Origin: Zopfochytrium polystomum
Taxonomy: Eukaryota; Chytridiomycota; Chytridiomycetes; Chytridiales; Chytridiaceae
Assembly: GCA_025765615.1 (NCBI GenBank)
Contig: JAIVFJ010000343.1
Coordinates: 1-60,893 of the forward strand
Length of the DNA: 60,893 nt
Direction: 5' to 3'
Program-made: the position numbers and the translations under genes
Shown: piece by piece, positions 32,309 to 45,977 of the stretch
How the letters are laid out: the number at the start of each line of letters is the position of its first letter
Numbering within the stretch: the stretch's first letter is position 1
Notes under the pieces: model-generated
What the model was told of the DNA's origin: nothing
What the model saw: only the letters and a program-made list of their open reading frames with translations
Databases searched by the model: none

Positions 32309-35300
32309 ATGAAGAACGGTGCCGCTGCTCTGGCGCTGGCCATGGCCACCGCTTCCGCGGTTGTCGCGTCGCCCTCTCCGCTGACGCTGCCCCTCACTGA
32401 CCCTGCGGTCGCCGCCGCAGCCGCCGAAGACGCCAGCGGTTTCCACGAGGCCGCGGCTGCCCTGCTCGAGGGGGACGCTAACCCGCAGCGTCGCCTGCAT
32501 CGCCGTTACACCGACTGGCGAACCGGCAACGCCGGCCAGGTGACCTACGCATCTTTCTGTGACTGGACCGGCGGCGACATTGCAAATGCCGCGAGTGGCA
32601 GCGACGGCTGTGGCACCCTCTGCCTCGCGAAGCCCGGCTGCGTCAAGTTTACCTGGGCGGTCCCTGGGATCTGCTACATGAAGGACGCGACCGCATCCGC
32701 TGAACCCGTCACCAACATTGGCGCGCTGTGCGGAAAGGTCGCGCCCCCTGGAACCAACGTCCGCTACTCGTGGTCCTCGGCCGTCGACGGCCGCGTGTCC
32801 GTTGCGTCGGACTGCGATTGGGCTGGCGGCGACGTGCGCACCGTGAGCGCTTCGTCCTCAGATGCCTGCGCATCGTCGTGCCTCGCAGACTCGACTTGCT
32901 TCAAGTTCACCTACGCAAACGGCTCGTGCGCCCTGAAGAACACGAACGCGGCCGCTGTCGTATCGGCGAAGACTGGCGCCGTCTGTGGAGTCGTTGGTGA
33001 GTGGCATTCGCATCCCTGAACGTCTCCACGTCGATGACGTCACACCCCTTGTCTTTTGTGCATGCTTGCCGCGCTCTGACCCTACCGACCCCCGCAACCA
33101 GCCCACTCCTCGTCCATCTCTTGGGCCGATGCCACTACAAAGGCTAAAGCCCTGGTCGCACAGCTCTCGCTCTCGGAAAAGATCTCCATGGCATCCGGCT
33201 CCGGCGAGCTGGTCGGTCCCTGCGTCGGCAGCATCTACTCCAAGGCCTCGATTGGCTTCCAAGGCTTTTGTCTCCAAGACTCTCCCACCGGTGTCCGCTT
33301 CGCCAACAATGTCTCGGCCTTCCCGGCGGGCATCAGTCTGGCTGCGACCTTTGACAAGACGCTCATGTTCAACCACGGCCTTTATATGGGACGCGAAGCC
33401 CGAGGCAAGGGTGTCCACGTCCTGCTGTCCCCCATGATGAACATTGCCCGCGCTCCCGCCGCTGGCCGCAACTGGGAAGGTGCTGGTGGCGACCCGCAGC
33501 TGCACGCTGTGTCCGCCTCGCTCCAGGTCCAGGGTATTCAGACCAGCGGCGTCATTGCGACTGCAAAGCACTTTATCCTGAACGAGCAGGAGACGAACCG
33601 CCACGGCAGCAACTCTATTGTCGGAACCCGCGCTCTCCACGAAGTCTACCTGAAGCCTTTCCGCGCTTGCGTCGAAGCCGGAGTCGCCGCCGTCATGTGC
33701 AGCTACAATGCCGTGAACGGAACCCTCGCCTGCGCAAACCCGGCTGTCAGCGACCTTCTGAAGAAGGAGCTCGGATTCCAAGGGTTCGTCATGACCGACT
33801 GGTTTGCGTCCACCGACACTGTCGGCACGGCAAACGGCGGCACCGACATGGCCATGCCGGGTAACCACGTTGAGGGAATCGGATCGGACCCGTTGTACGG
33901 ACAAAACTTGGAATCTGCGGTCAACAACGGTCAGGTTCCGCTTTCGCGTGTTGACGACATGGCTACCCGCATCTTGGCGGCTTGGATCAAAGTGGGCCAG
34001 GTGGGTTATTCATGAATGGTCATTACTTTTTTTCCCATGGCAGACGTAAACCCTTGTGCATTGCAGAACGATGGAACTTTCCCCTGGACCAACTTCGACT
34101 CTTGGACTCCCTCCAACTCGAAGCCCGTCGGTGTTCAGGCCGACCACAAAGTTCACATTCGTGCCGGTTAGATAAAAGTGTTAGCAATTGTGACTCTCTC
34201 TAATTTCGTATTGCACACTTTTAGTCGGAGCTGCATCGTCGATTCTCACGAAGAACGCGGACGCCACACTTCCAATCACTGCCGCAAAGTACAAGACCAT
34301 TGCTGTGATTGGCGATGACGCCAGGGCTGCGTCGAACCCGAACGGATGCTCCGACCACGGCTGTATCGATGGCGTTGTCGCCCAGGGATGGGGTTCAGGA
34401 ACCACGAACTTCCCGTACCTTATTGCGGTTAGTATTTTTATGCTCTGTTTATTTATCTTCATTCTTTCCATAAATCTCATATATCTTCTTGCTTTAATAT
34501 TTGTCAGCCTGTCGACGGTATCACGGCTGCTGCCTCTAAGCGCTCGATCAGCGTCGTCTCTTCTCTGTCCAACACTGGATCTGACGGTGCGAAAGCCGCC
34601 AACTCTGCGGACCTTGCAGTCGTATTTGTTGCAGCAGACTCTGGTGAAGAGTACATCACTGTCAACGGAAACAAGGGCGACCGTAACGACCTCAACCTGT
34701 GGTCTAATGGAGACTCGCTCATCACCTCCGTAGCTGCAACCGGCAAGCCCATGGTGGTCGTTATCCATGGCCCCGGCGCTGTGAACATGAGCGCTTGGAT
34801 TGACTTGCCCAACATCAAGTCCATTGTCTACGCATTGATGCCGGGCCAAGAAGCCGGAAACGCCATCGCAGACGTGTTGTTTGGCGACGTCAACCCCTCT
34901 GGCAGGCTCCCATTCGTCGTCGCCCGCAACCGCGACGAATACGCCGCCGACGTTGTCTACACCAACACCCCCGTCAACTACAACGAAGGCATCCTCGTCG
35001 ACTACCGCTGGTTCGAAGCCCGCGGAAAAACACCGATCTACCCGTTCGGCCACGGTCTCTCGTACACAACGTTTGCGTACTCGAACCTCAACGTCGGCGC
35101 CGTCAACGCTTCGACCGGCGCTTTCTCCGTCTCGGTGTCCGTGACCAACACGGGCGGCGTCGATGGATACGAGGTCGTCCAGCTGTACCTGCTGCTCCCC
35201 GCCAACACGTGCGAGGCGATCGGCTGCGCGAAGGAGCTCCGCGACTTTGAGCGGGTTTGGGTCCCCGCCGGATCGACGGTCACCGTCTCGTTCAGCGTGC

Positions 35301-35425
35301 CCAAGCGTGCGTACGAAGTCTGGAGCGCCACCACGAACGGCTGGACCGCGGCTTCTGGAAGCGTCAAGGTCCTCGTCGGTGCGTCGGCCGCGGATATCCG
35401 CGTGTCCTCCACCATTTCAGTGTAA
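32309..35425 (+). CDS. Secreted GH3 beta-glucosidase with two N-terminal Cys-rich modules
   Basis: Five exons, 32309-32996, 33102-34000, 34067-34166, 34225-34427 and 34508-35425, splice in phase to 935 residues with no breaks. A signal peptide (MKNGAAALALAMATASAVVA) is followed by two related modules with a CDW(T/A)GGD start and six Cys each, like PAN/apple folds (YASFCDWTGGDIANAAS and VASDCDWAGGDVRTVSA). The GH3 part follows: GFCLQDSPTGVRF, AAGRNWEGAGGDP, KHFILNEQE and the nucleophile Asp in VMTDWFAS; the second domain has ADSGEEY, and an Fn3-like domain ends it. GH3 enzymes release glucose from beta-glucosides; the modules may bind carbohydrate or protein (inference). Confidence 0.93.
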
Positions 35426-37619
35426 AAAAGAAGGAAAAAAAAGTATGTTTAGGGAAAAACGGAAAGAAAAAATACTGTTGTAATCTTGGGAAATGGATAG
35501 CCGATTCCAACAATCGCGTTCCATCTCCGCTGCTCTTTTTCTTTCAAACCGAGTAATTTACCTTTTGTTGTGACCCTTTTTGTCCTGTTGTTTTTTTGTT
35601 GGCTTGTGTTGGTGACCTCGCTCGAAACCTCTTAACACTTCCCTGAAGCCTTCGCTCTCGACCAATTGATTCCTTTCACTCGTTCTTCCCGCCTTTCTTG
35701 GGCTGTCAACCCCTACCACGCGCCTTTGTCCAATCCATGTACTTTACTGCTTTAGAACCGAAACCACGAGAAAATGAGGAAGAGAAAAAAAAAAAAAAAA
35801 TCGAAACATCGTCTGGTTCCACGTTCTTGAAAACATGCGAACCCCAAGGCTCTTCCTCTCCAGCATTTTTTATTATATTCTGACAGGACGAGTAAGAGCC
35901 ATCAATGGTGAACTGATATAGACAACGTCCACGTATCACCTCAGCAAACCCACCCCATGAACTACAGACTTACAGGGTCGTCAGGCATCTCAACTGCACC
36001 ACTCCTTGTGCTGCAACACCGTACTCTTTCTTGTTGCCTTCAGCAACTGGCGTTGTGACTTGAACCCTGTGCCCTTGAGCGACAGTTACCCAGACCCCCC
36101 ATGCTTTCCCAGCTGGGCTCTTGTGAGGGGCGCTCTTCCTCTCCAGCGCTGGAGGTTGTTTCTTGATGCTAATATCGGTTTCTCTTCCTTTTTTTTGTCC
36201 TGCTCTTCATCTGCACCCAAATCCTGGCATACTTGAAAGACAATGAACACCTCTTCATCCAGCCGGCCTGCTCAATACATCTCCAAAAAATTCCCTCAGC
36301 ACTTCCGACGCCTGATACCCACCAACTCGCGGTGCACGGGTCAAGCGCTGTCGAGGAGATGGTGGGACGTGCAAGAACAAATGCAGAAGTGAAAAACAAC
36401 ACCAACAAGAAACCAGAACCAACAACAAATCTCAAACCCCACATACGAGCTGCTTGGCGCGGTTGGGAGCCGCACGTGACAACTCGGCTGGCACCTTTTG
36501 CCTGGCAGGAAAACGAGTTGCAGCGCTGCCCTTCAGGCGAGTCGCCTTGCTCGCTCACCTAACCATCGCCACGCGATTTGCGCAGGAACCCCTGTCTGTG
36601 GGGAAACTGGCCAAGTCGGGTCGAGCTCACCGCGCTGAGATGAACAACGCCCAACGACTCTTTGCTAAACTTAACATTGCTTTGCCTCGTGCCCGTGCAC
36701 ACTTGCTTGCTGTGTTTCGCGGGCGCACACCGCGGCCAACAACCGACTCTCCAACAGCGTGCCTGCGCGCGCCTTCCCCGGATCGTCGCCACCACCCACC
36801 CACTCCAGTCAAACGGTGACGAGGAACTTTCAGGACCCCCTGCCTATTCACATGTTCGCGACGAAGACACAAAGAAAAACCGAAATCGTATATATACTGG
36901 CTGCCCCAGAAACCGCGCCTTCCCCCCCACACACCAGGAGAGTCCCGTCCAATCTCCCTTCTTTCTTCTTGCCAACCCCTGCTCTTTGTCTGACTTCGCG
37001 GTTACGGGGGCATTCGAGGGCATAGTTTCAGCAGCAGTGGGCATTGCACACTTCTCCGTTGCCGCCAGCCTTTGCCTTCTGATCCCAATTCTTTCATTAA
37101 GTGCACCGCTGCAACTCTCTTGCCACCGACGCAGCGATGCCCGCTCCTTCGACTTCGAGAGGCCGCCCGTTGGCGCAAGACAAACTGGCTACGGCAGGTC
37201 CACCTCGCTCTTCGGCGATGCCGTTCGCCGACAGTGATACCGGGGGTGGGAAACTCGGTCTTGGCTTTCGTTTGATTATGGGCATGGAAAGAAACGGGGA
37301 GGGGAGGGGAGGGGAGAGTGATCGACGAGAAGTGGGGGCGAACAATGCAATTGAATAAATTTGCTTCGACGAGTGAATGGCGGAAAGGTTTGAAATGACG
37401 AAGACGACCGCCTCTATTAAAGCGACATATAGTCGAAAAGAGGAAACGACTCCGCCGCTTCAAGGCTGCGTCGGACTTTCCAAAAGGCTTACAAGTCACA
37501 AGCGGAATGAAATCAAACGGAATAACATAAATAAAATTAAAATAATAACCAAGTGAATGCATCAAGGGGCAGAAAAAGGAGAAAGACGAGCAGGTTATTC
37601 AGGAAAGCCTGCGAATATT
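35426..37619. other. Long intergenic region, no gene supported
   Basis: About 2.2 kb between the GH3 stop and the chitin synthase stop. Frames of up to 191 codons exist (for example 36662-37237), but none has a recognisable domain or consistent splice signals. T/C- and A-rich tracts are common, for example 35786-35800. Confidence 0.45.
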
Positions 37620-40600
37620 CTAAATCTCAGACTTGAGCACACGGTCGATGCAGTTGTGGATATACTCCTTCCTCCCAGACAAGTCCACTCCAAACACCCT
37701 CGTAAGTTCCTCCCGAACGCTCTTTCGCGTCACTGTCATTAGATCCGCCGTCGCCAAGATCTGGCGGATTTGCATCAGCAGTTCCTCATCTGATGGCTGC
37801 TGCAGCTGGCCGCCCGTGCGGGTGCTGGTTGCCGACATGCTTGGTGACTGCGATACCCAACTCTGGCGCGGCGCTTTGCTGGTACTGCTGTTCATATTGC
37901 CGGATATCGAGGGCGCTGCGGAGCCGATGGGCATCGCGGCGATTCCGGAAGGGAACGCGCCGTACGCCGATGCGGGAACCCCGTAGGCGGACGCAGCGTA
38001 CATGGAGGGGGCGGGGTTCGACAATGCAAGAACGGCTGGCTGCACAACGCCGCCGTAGGCCGATGTCGCGTAGACGGACCCTGGGTACATCCCCGGCGTT
38101 GTTGTTGCGGCTGGCATGCCGGAGAAACCGAAAGAGAGTGGCCCAGGAATGTGCTGAGACCCTTCCGATTGGGTTTCAATTTTCTCGAGCCGTTCAATCT
38201 CATAGTCGGACCACCTTTTTAGAGGTATGTCGGCCGGGTTGAACTATCGATGAAATAAATCATAAGTGCGTTGATCGGTAAATCAACAGAAAATCGAAAA
38301 AGAAGTGCTTACAGGCTCTTGTAAAACTTCCACTTCCTTCTTCTGACCTTCTTCGGTAACCATGCGAGTATTTCCCCACGAAAAGTCGTCAAAGTGCCAG
38401 AAGGCATAAATTGGAATGTACATGGAGAAGTAGAGAATTGCGCAAAGATACTGATTGAGATATGGAATGTTAGACTTGCAAACGCCTTTCAGCAGGTAAT
38501 AATATAGAGCCTTACAATGATCATCCATCCGATGTGCTGCCACTGCAGCTTGACCAGGAAGATGATAACCTGGAATCCGTAGATAGCGGCCAACATGATC
38601 AGCGAAATGAGAGGGAAGCTTGTTGCGACACCGCTGACAGCTGCGTAGATCAAATATCCGATGTAAATGAGGGCCGCGGGCTGGACAAACGTCGCCATCA
38701 GGTCGATGAACACGACAAACCGCAAGTCGAAGCAGCAGAATCCGCACAACTCGGGAAGAGAGAGAAGCTCGAATAAGTTGTGGACCGTCGAGTTAATCCA
38801 GCGGCGGCGTTGCGAGACGAGAACACTCCATTTCTCAGGAGCGTTGGTCTTCGCTCTGGCATCAGGGGTGAAGGAGGTCCTCATGTGCGGGAAGTGCTTT
38901 AGCAGCAAGGTCGTGAGGTATCGGTCCTCCCCGAGGTGGAGGAGGTTCTTCATATGAAGCGTGTTCACTTCGTTCTCCGCGTAGTCGTTAACAAGACCTG
39001 GAGCAACGAGAAGAGGAATGTTTTTGACGGGAGTGCGTATACGGAAGATTGAGAAACAACCAGGAAGACAAGTGACCGAGCCGAAAAGGGACTCAAAAGC
39101 CTTTGCTAGATGGTGGGATATGTAGTACTCGTAGACCTAGCCGGGCTGTAAGCCAAATGCTCATGCAGACAGCTGTATTTAGGAGCACTAACCTGCATCA
39201 TTGTGACCCATGAATCCATCTCGTTGGCGAGGGTTGTTTCACCACAAAGTGCGATAACCTTCGAGTCACGCGTCATGCACGAAACCAGTCGGTTAAGTGA
39301 ATCAGGTGTGACCTCCGTGTCGGCATCAATTGACAGAATGAATTCGTAGTATGATGGGTCAACTCCGATGACATTTTTCATCTGATGATACATTTCGAGC
39401 TCCAGGGGGTTCATTGGTTGGTTATAGTGGACTCGCGACAAGAATCGCATAAGGATTAGCTGAGAATCTCGCTTGCCGCTGAACAAAGCGAAGGGTTAGA
39501 GTAAAACTCGTACGATACTTGTGGCATTACCGGTTACCGGGTCGATTTCGCTCGCTGGGCTTCCCAACCTTGACCACTACCACATATGGAACAACTTTGC
39601 CTTCAATTTCATAAAGTCCGGCGTAAACCTTTGCCATGTTGTGCTGCTTGTTGCCTTCTCCGAGCGACTCGAATGAAAATGATTCCGGATCATAAGTAGG
39701 ATCAACACCAAAAATATCCAGAACAATCCTAGGTGTCGGCCTGTCGTTGCCGGAACCAATAATCATTCCGTCCGCAATGATGAACAGCAGCTTGTGTTTG
39801 TCATCGTACATAAGCGCGGCAAGACTGTCAATCGTTCGGCGAAGTGAAGTTTCGCCCTCCGTGTAACACGGTACTTGGCAAATAACAAACTTATCATGAT
39901 CTTCTGGCTGGCTCCGAGTGCCAAACTGCAAGGCCGCTACAAATTTAAAGCCGATAACGATCACGAGGAGGACAGAAGCAGCCAGAAGAATGTAATTCGG
40001 AACAATGCACTTGAGGTCTTCACGGTGATCGATCGCGCCAATTTTGAACATTCCGTTAAGGCAGGTTATTCCCTGGTTGTACACAGTAATGTTCGAAGAT
40101 CGAATGAAACTGAAAACCGATGATGCGTCGCGGTACGAGGCGCTATACTGGTCAAATGTCTGCTTGAACAAATCACCCATGAAATTGCCCGTATATTGTC
40201 CATTGTAGAACGCGCTAACATCATACACCTGGTCGTTGGCAATAATGACACGATAGCCTGCGTCCAAGAGGTCTTGGACGCCTTGCCGGTTCCACACGAC
40301 AGTCCCAGCAATAAAGCCTTGCATGTTTGGTATGTGATCAAAAAGATATCCACTGTATAGACCGTGCTGATACCATGTCCCAGCCTGGAGAAGGTCCTGA
40401 TTCTGAGTCGGAAATAGCACGAACCCAGCGGGTTTGGCGAAAGTAGGGCAATAGGTGCTCCAAAATGCACTCTTGTCGAACATCACGCTGACATCCTTTC
40501 CAAGCACAATGTTCTGCCAAACGGATGCTGATGCCGAAGTATGGGTAGTGTACTTGTCGTAGGCTTTGTAGTAGTTTCCGTACATGTACACAAGAGCGTT

Positions 40601-43600
40601 TGAGTCCGCTGTGTTCCTCGCTTGAATCTGGCCAGGCGACAAAACTTTTTGGGGAGGGCAGAGTACATAGCCGAGGCCGATGATAAAGAACAACACGAAG
40701 GCGTTCATCAAAAAGATGATGATGCAGAGTGTGACTTTTTCACGCCATGCGATTTGCCGCTCCCGCCGCTTCATACCGCAGGCCGAAAGCGTAAATGAGG
40801 GGATCCACCAAGTCAAGAACCAGGTGCAGCACAGCCAGCGCTTGCGTGCCCTCGTAAGTGGCTTTCGCTGCTCGGCCTGTGTGCGCTTCCGCCCGAATAA
40901 GCCCCGCTTCTTCTCCCCTGCCGCCTCCGAACCAAGCACTCCCATCTCGATTGCGGAAGGGTCGGCTGCACGGGCATCCCTCGAAGTTGCGAAATCAATT
41001 GCATTGCTTTTCGAACCCGTTCCACTTGCAATGCCCATTCTTGACCCACCGATAGGCTTTGTTCCGTTATCAATAGAGTCGAAATCGGAACCTTCCTCAA
41101 TATACTCTTGCCCCTGGGCAGTGTCGCCAGCCGCTGATCCAGCGTCTGACTCGAATCCGCCTCCAACAGAAGATGCGGCATACCGCCGGCTACCGCCAAA
41201 ATCGCTCGCCGCCTCGCTCATCGCTTCACCCCGTGCGCGACGCTCCTCGTTCTCTAATGCCCGTAGCTGATCCTCGAAAGAGCGCCACTCGGCCTCGGCG
41301 AGGAATAGTCGAGTCTTGCCGTTCTGAGCCTGCGCAGTGGTCCATTTCGATCCGCGGAGGAGATTCTCGCACTTCAGACGGGGCGGTGCGGACAGCTGGG
41401 AATCAAGTCGCATGGGAGCAAGGACAGCCGCAAATCGTTCGAGGAAGTCTGCATGCTTGAGAGCTGCAGTGTAAAGAATGGACGAGCTTGCCGAAATAGT
41501 CGCGAAGTCGAAACCATCAACTTGGCGTTGAACGACCGGAAAGTCGAACTTGCCGCTGAAGTCGCTGTTTGCACGAATGTGGTACACGAACCACGTTTGA
41601 GTCTCCCCAATGGTTTCCAGGAGTGAGGCTAATGATTTGCGGAACTGGAATGGGCGAACGATTCTCAGCTAAAAATCAGAACAGAAAAGTCACTGTGCTT
41701 ACTTCGTGGCTGACCGTGAGAGTTGGGTCAATTTCTGGTGCGAAATCGGATTCCGCCCCCGCACCCCGCTTTGACCGATTCAAGCTCGGAAATCTCGACT
41801 TCGACCGTGCGGCGACAATATTGCGTGAATCCTTCGTGTGCGTCAACGTCGCAATCATCCGATCAGAGAACAACGCCCGCAAGAAGGAGTTGGACGTGCC
41901 CGGTTGCTCTGGGTTGCCTCGAACGAGGCTGACAAAGTCAGCCTGCAAGATGTCCATGTTTTTGTCGGCAAACCCGTGCGTGTCGTACTCCACAACAGAC
42001 CCTAATGTATGGCGGATCGCAAACGAATGCTTGCTCTTTCGGGGAACTGAGAAGACGGCGGATGGGGATGATGCAGATGGACCGTGTTCTGCCACGATTA
42101 GCTCGGTTGTCTTTGAGTCTTTGGTGCCTCGTATTGCTTCAGCATCGAAGAGCGGAAGTACACCAGTCGATGGGGATTCGAGTATGTCCAACACAGGCTT
42201 TGGTGAATTTTTGGGGACTGGTGGGGCTGGAAGATCCTCCGATGCGAGAACTTCACGAGGCAGCTCAAAGAGTTGATGGTGAACGAAGGCAAGAGTCTTT
42301 TCGTTTGCATAGTTCACGAGTAGACGGTGGAATCCATTCGAGGGCTGGTCGCCGCTTCCGATTCCCGGTTCATTTGCCGACAGACCTCCTACTTCCGCAC
42401 CGCCGTGGGAAGCGCCTGGAACTTCGAGGACGGCCACGAAGTTAACCCAGTCCGACTCAGGTTGGCACATCTTTTTATTGATCTGCTCCGTGATGTAGTT
42501 GAAGACTGCTGCATAAAGAGCCCTGGCAAGTGCATCTCGTTGTTCACCTGCTGCGCGCTCATCTAAAAAAACCGAGACAGTGTCACGCCGGATAACCATG
42601 GTTTTGTATGTGAGGGCTGTCTCGAGAGTGGTGGGGTGGATACCAAGAAGGTCGGCAACAAGGGCGACTTGATGATAGTTTTTTACGGTGCATGGCTCAT
42701 CTGTCTTGTGTGGGTCGTCAACGAAGTTCACGTTTCCAAGGTGAAGAATTGCTGCCATCAGTTGGAAGATCTGAGCCTGCTGCCTCTTTCCTATCCCCAG
42801 TGCTTTCAAGTTCTCACGTAAGTTGCCGAGTGCCTCGGCGGGTTCGTCGTACCAAGCCCGGATTCTTGAATCGTTTAGGTAGTTGTAATGGACTGGGTCG
42901 CCAAGCTGCCACTGCTGCTTCTCCTCAAGCGTCGCACCGGCCAGTAGATGGTAAAATATATTGAAATTTCGGCTACCATCGTCAGCTCCTGTTACACGGC
43001 TTTTGTCCAACAGGTAACCAATGTATTTGGCACCGACCATGCGTCCTTTCGAGTTGAATTGGAACTCGGTGTATCTGGAGAAGCACGAGGCTTCACTGTT
43101 GGCAGCTGTCTGTGCGTGCCCAAACGCCTGAAATATTGGCTCGACGCGAAGGGCAGCGGAGTGAATCTTGCTCTTCTTTCGGGACGCCTTGCTGAGATCG
43201 CAAAGATTTCGAATGATCATCTTCAAGGATTCGCTCTTGCCGGCTCCAGTTTCACCCCTTAAAAATTAGGATTAACAAAATTGTTGATTACGACGGCACC
43301 GCTGCACTCACAAAAGCAATATGGTTTGATCCTCCTGTCCCCTCGCCATGTGCGAATAAGCCTGCGTCGAAATGTCGAAGAGGTGCACCTCAGGAACTCC
43401 AGCCTCTGCGAGGAGGGCTGTACGCTTTTTGGATGGGTCGGTGAGGCGGCTCCAGGCAGCATGAGCTTTGCTCAAGGCATCAGTTACGTCGTTTGAAGGT
43501 AGGCCTGTGCTTGTCCGGCACGGGTTGAGAAAGACAAGACATCTGCCTCCTATCCGAGTGTAGAGCTCCCCGGAAGCGAAACGAGCTTTAAGGTTCGTAA

Positions 43601-43784
43601 CGATTGCTTCCGCGGACAAGGGAGGGGACGCGGGCACGTTGGTAGCGAGAACGGCGGCAGCCAGGTCGGGATACACAACACCACCAGCAGCTGCCTCGGC
43701 AACCGCGGCCGAGGAGAATGGATTGGATCTGGCACTGCGCGAAGCAGGTGTTGCGGCTGCTCCGCTGCTCGAACCGCTGTTCAT
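37620..43784 (-). CDS. Chitin synthase with myosin-like head and DEK_C tail
   Basis: Seven exons: 43784-43312, 43257-41703, 41668-39531, 39478-39193, 39136-38516, 38450-38313 and 38243-37620. All join in phase to 1944 residues. The N-terminal head has a myosin P-loop, GETGAGKSE, near residue 160. Membrane segments and a cytochrome-b5-like stretch follow. The catalytic domain has [27 protein letters not shown] and the product-binding VSQRRRW, then several membrane helices. The C-terminus has a DEK_C domain ([19 protein letters not shown]). It polymerises UDP-GlcNAc into chitin at the plasma membrane. Switch I ([10 protein letters not shown]) and switch II (LEVPGA) of the head are degenerate, so ATP-driven motility is doubtful. 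Confidence 0.95.
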
Positions 43785-44889
43785 CGCAGGGGCGGCGAGA
43801 TTGAGGGTTACTAGTAGTTTGGGTTGAGATCAGTCGTGAGTGAGCGTCAGCGGCGTTGGCATGCGTAAATTGTGAGCCCTTGGTTTTAGGAACTGGAAAT
43901 GGATGGCAATGAGGAGAGAAGGCCAGGGGAAGGGCGTTATGCTTGCCTTTAGTTGGTCAAACTGCAAATTGCTTGTGCCCTTCCTCGCTCGGCCAATTGA
44001 ATTTTTTTTTTTTTTTTTTGTTTCCCCAGCGGCATTTTCTTCGCTTCTGTCTCTGTCTCTGTCTCTGTCTCTGTCTCTGCCTCTGTCGCTGGATTTCTTT
44101 TTTTGGCACCAGAACGAAACGAGTGTGGCGCCAGCTTTTTTGTGTTGTTCACAAGCAAAAAACGAGAAGACAAGTGTCGATGGGCACACAGCAGAAAAAT
44201 TTGCCGGACCCTCCCTGTCGCGCGGGAGGCAACACGGAAGAGCGGCAAGCCGGAGCGCGTGTCCGACGCGGCTTTTCTTTGCTTTGCCTCGCTGCACGGA
44301 CCACACAGAAATCTCCCACAAAGTTTCAAATTCATGTCCTTCCCAGGACTTGATGTCCGCCGCAAGAAACTGGACAAGAAATACGCGATTCTCTTTATTT
44401 CCCATCAAAATAATGCTGGCTGGGTCCTTGTGTCCCGAGTGAAGGTGCGATGACAGCTGCGATGGCACTTTCCGAAGCTCGAGCGTTTCGATGCAGTTGG
44501 TTTTGGTACATTTTCTCTCAAAGCAGCGAGCAGTTTGCTGACCCTTTCAGCACCTGTCAAAAGTACAATGCACATCAAGGACAGCGACTGAAATATTAGA
44601 GACCTGCCATTAAGAAAGCCTCCTTGAGTCGTTTCAATTGAACAAAGAATGGCAGGTGGTTACCATGCTGAGGTAATGGAAAAGGTCAGAAGCCATAGGC
44701 ATCAGTTATTTTAAATGCCTGGGCTTCAATCACCATCCCGTGCGGCGTACAAAACTCCGCCTGATTAATAAACATGTTTTAATGCGCTCATCAACTGTTA
44801 TGTGATACTCACTAACAGAGACATAAAAGAAAAAAACTGATCCTGCATAGCAGCAGCACCGAATTAACGCCTCAAAGTAGTGTACTCCA
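43785..44889. other. Upstream region of the chitin synthase gene
   Basis: Contains T-tracts (44005-44021), a TCTGTC-type repeat at about 44046-44087 and AT-rich sequence. No coding exon is supported. Frames of up to 212 codons here lack recognisable domains. Confidence 0.45.
44046..44087 (+). repeat. (TCTGTC)n microsatellite
   Basis: About seven TCTGTC-like units 260-300 bp upstream of the start of the minus-strand chitin synthase gene. Confidence 0.9.
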
Positions 44890-45977
44890 TTAACCGCCAC
44901 TTGCTTCATATTTCGCATCACTCCAATGATCCGAGGTTGTGTGGAAATAAATAGATGTCGAAATCAAAATTGTTGAGAACAGGCACAAAGCCTGCACTGT
45001 TGGGTCAATCGATTGACCAGAATTATCCTGTGGTGTTAAAAACTGTAAGCAGAATTGTGTGCCCTTGTCGTGCCTTCCCGATCCAGCTATTTCGAAAAAT
45101 ATAAGTCCTAGGTAGGAAGCTCAATAAAGGCGAACGGGAGTAAGCACTAATTATGGCGTTCATGTCGGAAGTACGGGAATGAACAAACCAATTCTGAAGA
45201 AAGCTGTTAGTTCACGCCAATTATGTCGGAGATCAAGGCTCACACGTTGATTACGAACTCAATCGCCGTGAGGACTACACCCACGATCCAAGCAAGCTTG
45301 ATTCTCTCTGGATAGAGCAGTATACTGGCTCGGTACGTGGCGTGGTAGATGAGAAGACTGATCTTCATAAAAGATGTTATTTTTCAACTCCGGTTCCTCA
45401 GGTTTGATGCCTCACCAATACTGAGAAGCACCCTTTTTTCCAAAATGCAATGATTTACGAAATCCACACAGTGTTGCCTTACATCCTGGCAAGCTCTGGA
45501 CGACCACGGCAAGGGTCGAAGGGTCGTGCGATTGACCAAATTGATCGGATACAGCTGCGACAGCGCAACCGCAACTCCCCAAAATCATAGCAATTCAGAG
45601 AGATTGAAATAGGTGCTTGTTCCCACGCCGGAACAACTGATCTCTGTGCGACGCCAACTGACCGAAGTTTTCGAATAAGTTTATCGTTTGAGGCCGCCTC
45701 GTCATGTGCAAGAGACTCACAACAGCAAGCATTAGGAGTGCCGCGCCAAAGTCTTCATAGCGTGCTTGAAAATCGCTGTGCTGGGCAACAAAAAGTTGAT
45801 TAAGTTCGAAGGATAAAAGAAGGAAGCAAGGATTTCGACGCACGTCGGCATGATTGGATCGCCCGAACAACAAGGTTCAATAATGTGGCAGGTGCGCGAT
45901 CCAAACTGCTCTTAAGAAAACCTAACCGACAAACTGGGGGGATTCTGGGTTAACTGTGGCGAATCTTGCACTTGCAT
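44890..45977 (-). CDS. Putative multi-exon membrane protein
   Basis: Minus-strand pieces with good splice signals can be chained. The ATG at 45977 gives MQVQDSPQLTQNPPSLS before a GTTAGG donor. Next comes HSDFQARYEDFGAALLMLAV before GTGAGT, then LYPINLVNRTTLRPLPW. ISLLIYHATYRASILLYPER with IKLAWIVGVVLTAIEFVIN ends at a GT donor. A final exon holds QALCLFSTILISTSIYFHTT and SDHWSDAKYEASGG before TAA at 44890-44892. Two strong hydrophobic segments and a weaker third suggest a polytopic membrane protein. The exact exon chain is not settled and no family was recognised. Confidence 0.5.

Noticed and set aside
40680..41270. 196-codon plus-strand frame
   Set aside because: Lies antisense to the chitin synthase exon that carries conserved residues.
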